64,000 nucleotides of DNA from an uncultured Mailhella sp. (lineage in GTDB: Bacteria > Desulfobacterota > Desulfovibrionia > Desulfovibrionales > Desulfovibrionaceae), in the NCBI GenBank assembly GCA_910578585.1, contig CAJTRG010000005.1, forward strand, positions 62,001-126,000, read 5' to 3'. Of this stretch, positions 45,846-54,557 are shown in pieces (position 1 is the first letter of the stretch; the number at the start of each line of letters is the position of its first letter). The notes under the pieces are model-generated. The model saw nothing but the letters and a program-made list of their open reading frames with translations, did no database searches and was not told where the DNA came from. The position numbers were made by a program, and so were the translations under genes.

Positions 45846-46652
45846 TTATGCACGGTTACGCATGGCAACAAGCAGAAGCGTATAAATACAAAACGCGAAA
45901 ACAACAATGCAAGCCCCGGAAGAAATATCCAGCGTATAGGACAGCCACAAGCCTAAAAAGCTGAATAAAAAGGAGAAAAACACAGACAAAAACAGTCTGT
46001 TTTTAAAATGTGAAGAACAAAGTGACGCGCTGGCAGCCGGAGCAGATAAAAGAGCCAGCACAAGGATAATCCCCACAACGCGGATCAGCAAAATAATGCA
46101 GCAGGTCACCAGAACATACAAAAAATAATGATAAAAATTCACGGCAACACCCTGCAGGCGCGCAAATTCTTCATCAAACAAAAAGACCTGCCAATCCCTG
46201 TAAAATGCAAGCACAGAAAGGCAAATCAACAGGCTCAGGAAAAACATTGCCCAAACATCAGCCCCTGACACAGCCAGTAAATTGCCGAATAAATAGGACT
46301 CAATATTGGGCGTAAACTCAGGCACCAGCCCAATAAAAATAATCCCCAGTGCCATGCCCAGCGCCCAGAATAAAGCAATAAAAATATCATGGGAAACATG
46401 AGATTTCTTATGTAAATACGCAATAAAGAAAGCAGAACAAAGAGCAAAGCCAAATGCGCCGAGCATGGGATCAAAACCAAACAGGCAGGCAAGCCCGATG
46501 CCGCCATAGGCAGTGTGCGCAAGGCCTCCGCTGATCATCAGCATTTTCTTCTCAATAATGAGATTGCTCATAATGCCGCAGACAATACTGCTGAGCACAA
46601 TGATGTAAAAGGCGTTTTGCAAAAATTGATATTCCAGTAAGGCAGAAAACAT
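45846..46652 (-). CDS. znuB: Zinc/manganese ABC transporter permease (ZnuB-like)
   Basis: A 268-aa ABC-3 family permease with about eight helices (ISGGLAHTAYGGIGLACLFG, LILVLALLSAPAAS as family marks). Third gene of a receptor-ATPase-permease unit. It is 50 bp beyond the ATPase stop. Confidence 0.9.
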   Translation of the reverse strand: MFSALLEYQFLQNAFYIIVLSSIVCGIMSNLIIEKKMLMISGGLAHTAYGGIGLACLFGFDPMLGAFGFALCSAFFIAYLHKKSHVSHDIFIALFWALGMALGIIFIGLVPEFTPNIESYLFGNLLAVSGADVWAMFFLSLLICLSVLAFYRDWQVFLFDEEFARLQGVAVNFYHYFLYVLVTCCIILLIRVVGIILVLALLSAPAASASLCSSHFKNRLFLSVFFSFLFSFLGLWLSYTLDISSGACIVVFAFCIYTLLLVAMRNRA

Positions 46653-46702
46653 ATTTTACTCTTTGAAATTATTTTTTCTCTTTATTCATCCCATAAAATT
46701 TC

Positions 46703-47557
46703 TTACTCTTTGGCTTGCCCGGAGCTGTGCTCATGACAATGCCCTTCATGGGCATCGTGATACTCATGGCACTTGGAATAATCCATTTCATAACATTCGC
46801 CTGTTTCCTCATCGTGCACATGATACGGTAAAACGCGGTGCGGATGCCCATGGGCAATAAGATCCACAGGACAGCCATACATTTTGGTCAAAATTTCCGC
46901 ATTGAGTTTAGGCTCGCCGTGATAAATAAGGGTCTGGCTGAGGCAGGCAATACTTTTGACACAGGAGGCAATGGCGGATAAATCGTGCGTGACCATGATT
47001 ATGGTTATTTCCTTATTGAATTTTGCCAGCACCTCAAAAATATGTTCAGAAGACTGCGGGTCAATGTTCGCCGTGGGCTCATCAAGGAGCAGAAGCTTGG
47101 GCTTGGTCAGCAATGTCCGGGCAAGGAGCAGTTTTTGGAACTCGCCGCCGCTCAGCTCCGTAATGGAGCGATGTGCCAAATGCCCAATTCCAAAGAGTTC
47201 CAGATACTCCATGGCTTCTTCATACATGGCTTTTGTATAGTGATAAAAGAAATGCCACTTCTTATGCAAATTCGCACCCAAACAGACCTCAAGCACATCA
47301 ATGGGAAAGCCCCGATTAAGCCCGCTTGACTGCGGCATATAGCCAAGCGCTGCATAATTTTGCTCTTTGCCGAAAATTTTAATGGTTCCGGAATAGGGCA
47401 CACTGCCAATAATCGCCTTAATCAGCGTTGACTTGCCGCCGCCATTGGGGCCTAAAATTCCCAGAAAAGCCCCTTTCTCAATTTCAAGATTGATATTTTT
47501 GAGCGCCTGGTGCTGTGCATAATACACACTGACATTTTGAATGGAAAGTGCATTCAT
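46703..47557 (-). CDS. znuC: Zinc/manganese ABC transporter ATPase with His-rich tail (ZnuC-like)
   Basis: A 284-aa ABC ATPase: Walker A GPNGGGKST, signature LSGGEFQK, Walker B LLLLDEPTANID and switch His in VTHD. The last 50 residues hold eleven His and three Cys (HGHPHR, YHVHDE, HEGHCHEHS), a metal-binding tail that supports Zn or Mn as substrate and may sense metal in the cytosol. It starts one base from the receptor gene stop, so the genes are coupled. Confidence 0.93.
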   Translation of the reverse strand: MNALSIQNVSVYYAQHQALKNINLEIEKGAFLGILGPNGGGKSTLIKAIIGSVPYSGTIKIFGKEQNYAALGYMPQSSGLNRGFPIDVLEVCLGANLHKKWHFFYHYTKAMYEEAMEYLELFGIGHLAHRSITELSGGEFQKLLLARTLLTKPKLLLLDEPTANIDPQSSEHIFEVLAKFNKEITIIMVTHDLSAIASCVKSIACLSQTLIYHGEPKLNAEILTKMYGCPVDLIAHGHPHRVLPYHVHDEETGECYEMDYSKCHEYHDAHEGHCHEHSSGQAKE

Positions 47558-47558
47558 C

Positions 47559-48407
47559 TTACATTGTTTCTTGCATATTTTCTTGCATGGTTTTTGCGAT
47601 AATCAGCAAATTTTCATCATAATTTTTTGCCAGAGGATTGAGCATGACTGCCCTGCCCCCAATTTCGCGGGCAAAAGCCTCTACTTGACGACTGGCAATT
47701 TCTTTTTGATAGAAAATCGCCCGAACGCCATTTTCTTTAGCAATATCTATACATTCTTGCAAGTATTTTGCACTGGCTTCCTTTCCGTATTTTTCCAGCG
47801 TATACATAGTCAGCCCGTATTCATCCGCAAAATACGCAAATGCCGGGTGAAATGCCATGAAACTTTTTTGGCTGGAATGCGCAAAAATCTGCCTGATTTC
47901 TTTGTCAATTTCCTGTAATTTCTCCATATACTGCTGTGCATTCTGCGCGTATTCTGCCTTGTTTTCTGGATCAAGCGCACTCACTTCTTCAGCAATTTTC
48001 TGAACTATAACCATTACCCGCTTTGGAGAAAGCCAAATATGCGGGTCACGGCCCTCACCAAGCATTAAATCAGGATAAACCTTTGCCACTGCTTCATGCA
48101 GGGGCACAATTTTGATGCTTTCCGGCAGCTGCCCCATAATATTCAGCTTTTCGCTGGCAACACCAATAGTAAAATAAAGACTTGCTTCTCTAAGCGCTAT
48201 AAGCGCCTTGGGGCTTGGGGCATAACTGGCAGGGCTTCCGCCTTCCGGAATAACGCAAAGTATTTTTGCTTTATCACCGACCACTTCCTGTACAAACTTT
48301 ACCTCTGGCATAATGCTTACGGCTATGGTCAAATCCTTGGCCTGCACCATGGGAGAAGCTGCCAAGCTCATCATATATCCTAAGAGAATAATCAACAATT
48401 TTTTCAT
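47559..48407 (-). CDS. znuA: Zinc/manganese ABC transporter binding protein (ZnuA-like)
   Basis: Periplasmic metal receptor (cluster A-I), 282 aa. A signal peptide is followed by DLTIAVSIMPEVKFVQEVVGD. The ligand segments DPHIWLSPKRV and FMAFHPAFAYFADEYGL are present. The usual His-rich loop of high-affinity ZnuA is missing. The ATG at 48407 has only a weak Shine-Dalgarno; a GTG four codons upstream is also possible. An inverted repeat lies just upstream. Confidence 0.9.
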   Translation of the reverse strand: MKKLLIILLGYMMSLAASPMVQAKDLTIAVSIMPEVKFVQEVVGDKAKILCVIPEGGSPASYAPSPKALIALREASLYFTIGVASEKLNIMGQLPESIKIVPLHEAVAKVYPDLMLGEGRDPHIWLSPKRVMVIVQKIAEEVSALDPENKAEYAQNAQQYMEKLQEIDKEIRQIFAHSSQKSFMAFHPAFAYFADEYGLTMYTLEKYGKEASAKYLQECIDIAKENGVRAIFYQKEIASRQVEAFAREIGGRAVMLNPLAKNYDENLLIIAKTMQENMQETM

Positions 48408-48422
48408 ATAATTACTCACAGA

Positions 48423-48439
48423 TTGAAATAAAATTTCAA
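48423..48439. promoter_or_regulatory. Inverted repeat upstream of znuA, candidate metal-regulator site
   Basis: TTGAAAT-AAA-ATTTCAA, a perfect 7-3-7 inverted repeat, 16 bp before the znuA start. The position suits a repressor such as Zur or another Fur-family protein; the binding protein is not identified. Confidence 0.5.
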
Positions 48440-48547
48440 AAGAGCGTTTTACGTTTTTTTACGCAAAATTGCAATAAAAAAAATATACCCTAAAAGGCTT
48501 TGCAAAGACAGACTTATCTGTTAAAATATTTTTTGACGGAGCAATTT

Positions 48548-49396
48548 ATGTATTATCACCATTCTATTGACCCCATTTTTCTTTCCCTTGGCCCCTTTAT
48601 CAATATCCATTGGTACGGCATGATGTATATTTTTGCCTTCTTTTTCGGCTGGGGAATTGCTCTCTATTTTACCAGAGGGCCACAAGCGATTTTTACCAAA
48701 CACGACGTTGAAGATCTCATTACCTATATCATTTTGGGGGTTATTTTAGGGGGCAGACTGGGCTATGTCCTTTTTTACGAGTTTCCCTATTATATGGAAC
48801 ACCCCTTGGATATTTTCAAAATCTGGCAGGGGGGCATGTCCTTCCACGGCGGTTTTTTAGGCGTTTTAATCATGGCTCTGTACTGGGCGCATAAGAATAA
48901 AAGAGATTATATTGAACTAACTGATTTTATTGCGCCTTGTGTGCCCATTGGACTTTTTTTCGGAAGACTGGGAAATTTCATCAACGGCGAATTATGGGGA
49001 AAGGAAAGCACTGTTCCCTGGGCTGTGATTTTCCCAAGCGGCGGCAATGTTCCCCGCCACCCCAGTCAGCTTTATGAAGCAGGACTTGAGGGGCTTGTCC
49101 TTTTTCTGGCACTCTTCTTTCTTGCCAGGAAAAATCCTCCCAAAGGACTTTTATCTGCCATTTTCTGTATTGGTTACGCTCTTGCCCGCTGTCTGGTTGA
49201 ATTTTTCCGCATTCCAGACCCGCAATACGGCTATTTCCTTGATTTTATCACCATGGGACAAATTCTTTGCCTGCCCATGTTCCTTGTGGGATTTATTTTG
49301 CTCTATTTGAGCAAAAAATGGGAAAACGATCCCCATTATGATACTGTTCGCAGCAAAGACGGAAAGCATTTTCATGTCAAACGGTACAAAAAATGA
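48548..49396 (+). CDS. lgt: Prolipoprotein diacylglyceryl transferase
   Basis: Adds diacylglycerol to the lipobox cysteine of prolipoproteins in the inner membrane. With the start at 48548 (CGGAG upstream) it is 282 aa with about seven helices. NIHWYGMMYIFAF, the GGRLGYVLFYE stretch, signature GRLGNFINGELWG and HPSQLYEAGLEGL are intact. Its stop overlaps the following gene by 4 bp (ATGA). Confidence 0.95.
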   Translation: MYYHHSIDPIFLSLGPFINIHWYGMMYIFAFFFGWGIALYFTRGPQAIFTKHDVEDLITYIILGVILGGRLGYVLFYEFPYYMEHPLDIFKIWQGGMSFHGGFLGVLIMALYWAHKNKRDYIELTDFIAPCVPIGLFFGRLGNFINGELWGKESTVPWAVIFPSGGNVPRHPSQLYEAGLEGLVLFLALFFLARKNPPKGLLSAIFCIGYALARCLVEFFRIPDPQYGYFLDFITMGQILCLPMFLVGFILLYLSKKWENDPHYDTVRSKDGKHFHVKRYKK

Positions 49397-50193
49397 TCAG
49401 CATTGGCATTTTTCTCTTTTGCGGCATACTTTCAGGGATTTTTTCAGGACTTTTAGGTATTGGCGGAGGACTTGTAATTGTTCCTCTGCTTATTCTTGTT
49501 TTTGAAACCACCGGCCAAATTCCAGCTCATCACATTATGCATGTGGTCGTGGCAACATCCCTTTCTGCTTCTATTTTTACGTCTTTTTCCAGCGCCTATG
49601 CCCAAACCAAAAGACAATGCGTGCTTTGGGATATTGTAAAAATTATGAGCCCGTTTATTATTCTCGGCACGCTGCTGGGAGCAAGTCTGGCAAATCTCTT
49701 TTCTGCCAATTTTATGCGCTGGATTTTACTTCTTTTTCTGTTCAGCGTTGCCACGCAAATGTTTTTTGATATCTATCCCCACAGCACAGCAAAAAATTTC
49801 TCACCTGCTGCCTACCGCATAACTTCCTTTATTATTGGGGCATTTTCCAGTTTTGTGGGACTTGCCGGCGGCAGTATCTTTGTGCCTTTTCTGCGCTACA
49901 CAACTGGCGATTTACGCAAAGCCATCGGCACCTCTTCTGCCCTTGCCTGGAGTCTGGCTCTCGCCGGCGGCATTGGCTTTCTAGTTTCCGGCTGGCATGT
50001 GACGGATCTTCCGCCAGTAACTCTTGGCTATATTCACATTCAAGCCCTTTTTTGCATAGCCTTTGCCAGCATGCTTTTTGCCCCCTTAGGCGTAAAACTT
50101 TCCCATGCCCTGCCTGTGCAATTTTTGAAAAAACTCTTTGCCCTGCTGCTCTATGCGTCTGCTGTCCGCACGCTGATCACTGTGTTATCATAA
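49393..50193 (+). CDS. TauE/SafE family sulfite/organosulfonate exporter
   Basis: A 266-aa membrane protein with about eight helices. GIFSGLLGIGGGLVIVPLL at the start and the repeat-like GAFSSFVGLAGGSIFVPFLRY in the second half are the paired family motifs. Translationally coupled to lgt. Substrate (sulfite, sulfoacetate, taurine-derived anions) is a family guess. Confidence 0.88.
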   Translation: MISIGIFLFCGILSGIFSGLLGIGGGLVIVPLLILVFETTGQIPAHHIMHVVVATSLSASIFTSFSSAYAQTKRQCVLWDIVKIMSPFIILGTLLGASLANLFSANFMRWILLLFLFSVATQMFFDIYPHSTAKNFSPAAYRITSFIIGAFSSFVGLAGGSIFVPFLRYTTGDLRKAIGTSSALAWSLALAGGIGFLVSGWHVTDLPPVTLGYIHIQALFCIAFASMLFAPLGVKLSHALPVQFLKKLFALLLYASAVRTLITVLS

Positions 50194-50226
50194 AGAAAAC
50201 TAAATCGTTTATCTTTGAAAATTTTT

Positions 50227-50331
50227 TGCAGGGAAAACTTTAGCTCTGCTGTCCATTTCTGTATGGCTCGTTCCTCACCAACAGAAACAACTTCGTTGCC
50301 TTTGGTGACTGGAAAAGTTTCTTCCCCTGCA
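50227..50331. repeat. Structured intergenic element with nested inverted repeats
   Basis: Outer arms TGCAGGGAAAACTTT (50227-50241) and AAAGTTTCTTCCCCTGCA (50314-50331) are near-complementary. Inside, TCACCAA (50275-50281) pairs with TTGGTGA (50302-50308) around CAAC-TTC-GTTG. It has no coding signals that I trust. It could be a small RNA, a REP/MITE-like repeat or a complex 3' end. Confidence 0.45.
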
Positions 50332-50400
50332 CTCCTTTGCAAAACTTTTTAAGCTATTTTTTTATACACTTTTTAGAAATACCCTTTAATTATCTATAAC

Positions 50401-50466
50401 AAAACCGTTATGGACAACGTCCATAACGGTTTTGCGTTGAGGGGGAATGAGGGGAATCATTCCCCC
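50401..50466. terminator. Two strong hairpins between convergent genes
   Basis: AAAACCGTTATGGAC / GTCCATAACGGTTTT, a perfect 15-bp stem with loop AAC (50401-50433), followed by GGGGGAATGA / TCATTCCCCC (50441-50466). They lie between the TauE/SafE gene and a minus-strand zinc-ribbon gene, so they probably terminate both. Confidence 0.8.
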
Positions 50467-50476
50467 ATAAAAAGCT

Positions 50477-50680
50477 CTAAATTCTATTGGAATACAGATT
50501 CTCCAAAAATTCTTCCATTGCCGCATCCATTTGCGGGATAAAATCTTTCAGCTCAAAGGTCTTTTGGCAATGCTCGCAATACATATAGGCTTCGTGGCAT
50601 GTCCGCTTTATCATCATTGCTTTCGCGCACACGGGACAGAGAACTGTGGTTTGCTTTTCTCTCGCGCTTCGAAAAAACAT
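50477..50680 (-). CDS. Small zinc-ribbon protein
   Basis: A 67-aa protein with two CxxC knuckles (CPVCAKAMMIKR and YCEHCQKTF) that would form one zinc ribbon, and an acidic helical C-terminus (MDAAMEEFLENLY). GGAGAG precedes the ATG. Function unknown. Confidence 0.75.
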   Translation of the reverse strand: MFFRSAREKQTTVLCPVCAKAMMIKRTCHEAYMYCEHCQKTFELKDFIPQMDAAMEEFLENLYSNRI

Positions 50681-50744
50681 TTTCTCTCCTTTTGCAGCCT
50701 TTTTATTAACACCGTTATTTTCTGATATAGTCTATGTCTTGCAA

Positions 50745-51680
50745 TTATTGATAAAGGTGACAGGCAATTTTATGTTCTTCATCCCCCAGTAATTGAGGTT
50801 TTTCACTCTGGCAGCGATCCGTGGCATAGGCACAGCGACCGGCAAAACTGCAGCCTTGCTGGCGCTGCATAAGGCTGGGCATTTCCCCCTGCAAAACAAT
50901 ATCCTGTTTTTCCTTGCCAATATACGGAGCTGAGGCAATCAGCGCCTTTGTATAAGGATGCAAAGGCTTTTCAAAAAGCACAGCCCGCGGCACCTGCTCC
51001 ACAATTTCCCCGGCATACATCACCATAATTTCATCACACATAAAGGAAATAACTTGTAAATTATGGGAAATGAATAAATAGCTCAGGCTGTATTTCTCTT
51101 TGAGGTCAAGAAGCAGATTAAGCACCTGTGCCTGATGTGAAGCATCCAGCGCTGAAACAGCCTCATCACACACCAGAATTTCCGGATGCGTAATAATCGC
51201 CCGGGCAATGGCTATGCGCTGACGCTGCCCCCCGGAAAACTCATGGGGATAGCGGTGAGCATACTCCTTTTCAAGCCCCACTTCCTGCAAAATTTCTTCC
51301 ACAGCCCTTTGCACATCTTTGCGGGACAGATTTTTATGATTGATAGCAAGCGCCTCACCAATGGTTTTTCCCACCTGACGACGAGGATTGAGCGACGAAA
51401 AAGGGTCTTGGAAAATCATTTGCAGAATAGAAGGATTGTAAAAGAATTGCTCTATGGGTTGATCTTGATAGAAAATTTCCCCGCTGCTCTTTGGCAGCAA
51501 GCCCACCAGCATTTTCGCAAGGGTAGACTTGCCGCAGCCGGATTCTCCCACAAGCCCCAGACACGTACCTTTTTTGAGCTGAAAACTCACATTCTGAACT
51601 GCAAAAAAATCTTCTTTTGCAGTCAGTCCTGTTTTAATGCTAAAACTTTTGCTGAGATTTTTACCCGTTAATATATTCAT
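50745..51680 (-). CDS. Oligo/dipeptide-type ABC transporter ATPase (OppF/DppF-like)
   Basis: A 311-aa ATPase with Walker A GESGCGKSTLAK, signature FSGGQRQRIAIARA, Walker B ILVCDEAVSALD and the C-terminal oligopeptide extension with CSFAGRCAYATDRC. The partner ATPase, permeases and receptor are not adjacent. It starts two bases after the cobT stop, so the two are coupled, which is an unusual pairing. Confidence 0.9.
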   Translation of the reverse strand: MNILTGKNLSKSFSIKTGLTAKEDFFAVQNVSFQLKKGTCLGLVGESGCGKSTLAKMLVGLLPKSSGEIFYQDQPIEQFFYNPSILQMIFQDPFSSLNPRRQVGKTIGEALAINHKNLSRKDVQRAVEEILQEVGLEKEYAHRYPHEFSGGQRQRIAIARAIITHPEILVCDEAVSALDASHQAQVLNLLLDLKEKYSLSYLFISHNLQVISFMCDEIMVMYAGEIVEQVPRAVLFEKPLHPYTKALIASAPYIGKEKQDIVLQGEMPSLMQRQQGCSFAGRCAYATDRCQSEKPQLLGDEEHKIACHLYQ

Positions 51681-51681
51681 T

Positions 51682-52761
51682 TTATTTGGTCAAATAGGTA
51701 TCTGTCTCAATATTGGCATCTTTAAAAGTTGCCATTTCATTGTAAATAACCTTTGCAGAACGAAGAAGCTGCAAAGCCAGACTTGCCCCTGTTCCTTCGC
51801 CCAGGCGCATGGACAAATCCAGCATGGGCTTTTGTCCCAAACATTGAATAATTTTTTGATAGCCGGGTTCTGCTGAAGCATGGCTCAAAAATGCATAATC
51901 CTGCACGCTTTTCTCCATACAAAAGGCAACAGCATAGGCTGATGTTGAAATAAAACCATCAATAAGAACAGGGCATTTCATCGCGCTTGCCCCAAGCACA
52001 ACTCCGCACAGGGTGGCAATTTCAAAACCGCCCAGGCTTGCCAAAATTTGTAAAACACTTGCCTTTCCATGGGCTTTCTTATGGCGCTCAATCGCCTGCG
52101 CAATCACCTTTGCCTTATGCACAATGCGTTCCTTGGATAAGCCTGCCCCCGGGCCTGTAATTTCAACAGGATCAAGATCAAAAAGTTCTGAAAAAAGTGC
52201 AGTGGCAGGGGTTGTATTGCCTATTCCCATTTCACCAATGGAAAAAATCTTATAGCCCTTTTTCACGCCGTCAACAACGGCATTTGCACCGGCAAGAATA
52301 AGTTCTTCGCACAACGCAAGGCTCATGGCGTCTTCTTTGGCAATATTGCCGCTCATTTCAAGAGAATTGATCTTTCTGGCATTGGGATACTCAGGGCATG
52401 TTCCTTTATGGCCAGCGTCCAGCAAAAGAATATCCATGTGATTTTGCTTGGATAAAACACTAATGGCTGCCCCGCCCTGTAAAATATTCAAAATCATAAG
52501 GTGTGTTACTTCCTGAGGATTTTGTGCAACACCCTCCACAAAAACCCCATGGTCTGCTGCTGCCAAAATATGAAGAGCAGGATCTATATTGAGAGGAAAT
52601 TCCCCGTGATAAATAGTTGAAAGCTTGGCTGCAAATTCTTCAAGGCGGCCGAGACTTCCTACAGGCTTTGTTAAATTATCCAAATGTTTTTGAGCAGTTA
52701 CTAATAGCTTTTTGTCAGTTGGAGTGATAGCGGAACACAAGTCTTCAAAAGATGTAAACAT
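51682..52761 (-). CDS. cobT: Nicotinate-nucleotide--dimethylbenzimidazole phosphoribosyltransferase
   Basis: Activates the lower-ligand base for cobalamin. The 359-aa protein has KPVGSLGRLEEFA, LLDAGHKG, GEMGIGNTTPATAL, GPGAGLSKE and the catalytic-region RLGEGTGASLAL. The start at 52761 has GAGG six nt upstream. No cobalamin riboswitch is recognised before it; a 16-bp palindrome sits in the leader. Confidence 0.95.
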   Translation of the reverse strand: MFTSFEDLCSAITPTDKKLLVTAQKHLDNLTKPVGSLGRLEEFAAKLSTIYHGEFPLNIDPALHILAAADHGVFVEGVAQNPQEVTHLMILNILQGGAAISVLSKQNHMDILLLDAGHKGTCPEYPNARKINSLEMSGNIAKEDAMSLALCEELILAGANAVVDGVKKGYKIFSIGEMGIGNTTPATALFSELFDLDPVEITGPGAGLSKERIVHKAKVIAQAIERHKKAHGKASVLQILASLGGFEIATLCGVVLGASAMKCPVLIDGFISTSAYAVAFCMEKSVQDYAFLSHASAEPGYQKIIQCLGQKPMLDLSMRLGEGTGASLALQLLRSAKVIYNEMATFKDANIETDTYLTK

Positions 52762-52772
52762 AACAAAACCTC

Positions 52773-52788
52773 GCATAAAATTTTATGC
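52773..52788. promoter_or_regulatory. 16-bp palindrome in the cobT leader
   Basis: GCATAAAATTTTATGC is a perfect palindrome directly before the GAGG of cobT. It could be an operator or a hairpin next to the ribosome binding site. Confidence 0.4.
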
Positions 52789-52961
52789 TTTTTCTATACT
52801 ATAAAAGCCCAAAGAAATAAAGCAAAAATGCATACTGCATAAAAATTCTGTTCATTGCAAAAACTGGTCTCACAGCGCTCTTTATGGGAACTTTTTTAAA
52901 AATTTCACATTTTTCCTTTGACAAGGAACTCTTTTCTATGTATTTTCTTTTTTGTGCTGCT

Positions 52962-53050
52962 GCCCGGATGGCGGAATTGGTAGACGCAAGGGACTTAAAA
53001 TCCCTGGACTGGAAACGGTTGTGCGAGTTCAAGTCTCGCTCTGGGCACCA
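52962..53050 (+). tRNA. tRNA-Leu (anticodon TAA)
   Basis: Acceptor GCCCGGA pairs with TCTGGGC, followed by A and an encoded CCA. The D arm contains GGAATTGGTAGACGC, the anticodon loop is CTTAAAA with TAA at 52996-52998, a long variable arm follows as in class II tRNAs, and the T arm has GTTCAAGTC. Reads UUA codons. Confidence 0.96.
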
Positions 53051-53069
53051 CATCTTGAAAGATATTTAC

Positions 53070-53106
53070 AAAAATCCGTTATGTATAAATGCACAGCGGA
53101 TTTTTT
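53070..53106 (+). terminator. Terminator of tRNA-Leu
   Basis: AAAAATCCG / CGGATTTTT stem around an 18-nt loop, ending in T residues, 20 bp beyond the tRNA. Confidence 0.75.
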
Positions 53107-53226
53107 GCATTAATAATCAAAAAAATACACTTCATAGACTATTTTTCTTTTTTCTTTGCGTGTCGCCTTGAGTAATTTTTGCTTTTGTGGCATACTGTTT
53201 TACAAATAAATTGCAGGTGACGTATT

Positions 53227-54456
53227 ATGCAAAAAGATCGCTTTTTATCACAGCTTGAAGAACTTTCTACTAAATTTAATGATACAAAAGGAAATGGGGT
53301 TACCCGTTTTTCCTGGTCACACACAGCAGCCCTTGCCCAATCCTGGCTGGAAAAAGAATTTTCCCGCATGGGCATTTCTTTGATTGCCGACGGTGCCGGC
53401 AACTTGCATGCCCATTACAAAGGCAAAACCAATCTTCCCCGCGTGATTATTGGTTCTCACTTGGATACAGTCCGCAACGGGGCAAAATACGACGGAACAT
53501 TCGGCCTTGTTGCCGCCCTTGAAACTTTGCGTTCTTTCCGTGAAGAAGGCTTTACGCCGAACCGCAACATTGAATTTATTGCCTTTGCTGAAGAAGAAGG
53601 GGCAAACTTTGGCACAACCTGTCTTGGCAGTAAGCTGATTACAGGCATTGTCCCCCCTGAAGATCTGACCAAACTCACCAATAACGACGGCACTAATGCC
53701 TGGGATTTGCTTGAAGATCACGACTTAGCCCCCGGCAAACTTGCCAGCCAGCAAATTGATCCCCACACTGTGCACGCCTATTTAGAAGCCCACGTGGAGC
53801 AGGAACGTCGTCTTTTCAAAAATAATTATAAACTCGGCGTAGTTAAAGCTATCAGCGCCATGCGCAGCTATAAAGTGATTTATCACGGCGAATCTGTTTT
53901 TGCCGCAACTCCTCTCAAGGAACGCAAAGACCCGGTTTTGAGCTTCATTGAATGCCACATGGAAATTCAAAAAGTGATTGCTTCCGGCGCATTCCCGGAA
54001 AATACCCGCTTCACGGTTGGTCAAATTTCCTGTAACCCGGGAACGCCGATTATGGTTCCCAGTGAATGTATTTTTACTATTGATATCCGTAACTTAGAAA
54101 TAACCAACTTGCCGGCAATCAGCGAAAAGATCAAAGCTATCATTACCAAAGTGGCTGAGAAAAATGGCATTGGTGTTGACATTATCCCACTTTCTCGAAG
54201 CGGTGGCGTAAAGATGTCTGAAACCATTCAAAAAGCCTATAAAGACGCTGCAGCTGAACTTGGCTTTGAACACTTTGAAATGAACTGCGGAACAGCTTTT
54301 GACGCGGCTTCCATGGGAACCATTGTTCCTTCCGGACTGCTCCTTATCGCCAATCAGGTTGATGCGGAAACTGGCGAAAAATACGCGCTGGCAGACGATT
54401 TGTACAATGGCGCTCTCGTTTACGAAAAAGCCATCCGCCAAATCGCCAGCGAATAG
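53227..54456 (+). CDS. M20-family Zn amidohydrolase (allantoate / N-carbamoyl-amino-acid hydrolase type)
   Basis: A 409-aa cytosolic hydrolase. Metal ligands are in GSHLDTVRNGAKYDGTFG and the catalytic FAEEEGANFGTTCLGS; LEAHVEQERRLF is the family mark after the lid. AMRSYKVIYHGESVFAATPL resembles the usual G-x-A-x-H-A-G-x-TPM loop but without the His-Ala-Gly, so substrate handling may differ. CAGGTGACG precedes the ATG. Substrate uncertain among ureido acids and N-carbamoyl amino acids. Confidence 0.87.
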   Translation: MQKDRFLSQLEELSTKFNDTKGNGVTRFSWSHTAALAQSWLEKEFSRMGISLIADGAGNLHAHYKGKTNLPRVIIGSHLDTVRNGAKYDGTFGLVAALETLRSFREEGFTPNRNIEFIAFAEEEGANFGTTCLGSKLITGIVPPEDLTKLTNNDGTNAWDLLEDHDLAPGKLASQQIDPHTVHAYLEAHVEQERRLFKNNYKLGVVKAISAMRSYKVIYHGESVFAATPLKERKDPVLSFIECHMEIQKVIASGAFPENTRFTVGQISCNPGTPIMVPSECIFTIDIRNLEITNLPAISEKIKAIITKVAEKNGIGVDIIPLSRSGGVKMSETIQKAYKDAAAELGFEHFEMNCGTAFDAASMGTIVPSGLLLIANQVDAETGEKYALADDLYNGALVYEKAIRQIASE

Positions 54457-54497
54457 CGTTGCTTATTACAAAATTGAGAACTAATACATAATAATGC

Positions 54498-54527
54498 AAA
54501 AAGCCGGGCAAAACAGCTCGGCTTTTT
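54498..54527 (+). terminator. Terminator of the M20 hydrolase gene
   Basis: AAAAAGCCGGGC / GCTCGGCTTTTT stem (one G-T pair) with a short loop. Confidence 0.85.
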
Positions 54528-54557
54528 GTGTATTTATTTTACATTTTTCTATCATGA

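Noticed and set aside
50151..50342. A 63-codon minus-strand frame in the structured intergenic block
   Set aside because: It overlaps the TauE/SafE 3' end and follows the inverted repeats. No ribosome binding site supports the first ATG; a dispersed repeat explains it better.
52762..52961. Possible cobalamin riboswitch upstream of cobT
   Set aside because: No B12-box or conserved four-way junction sequence is visible; the leader is only about 20 nt before the palindrome.
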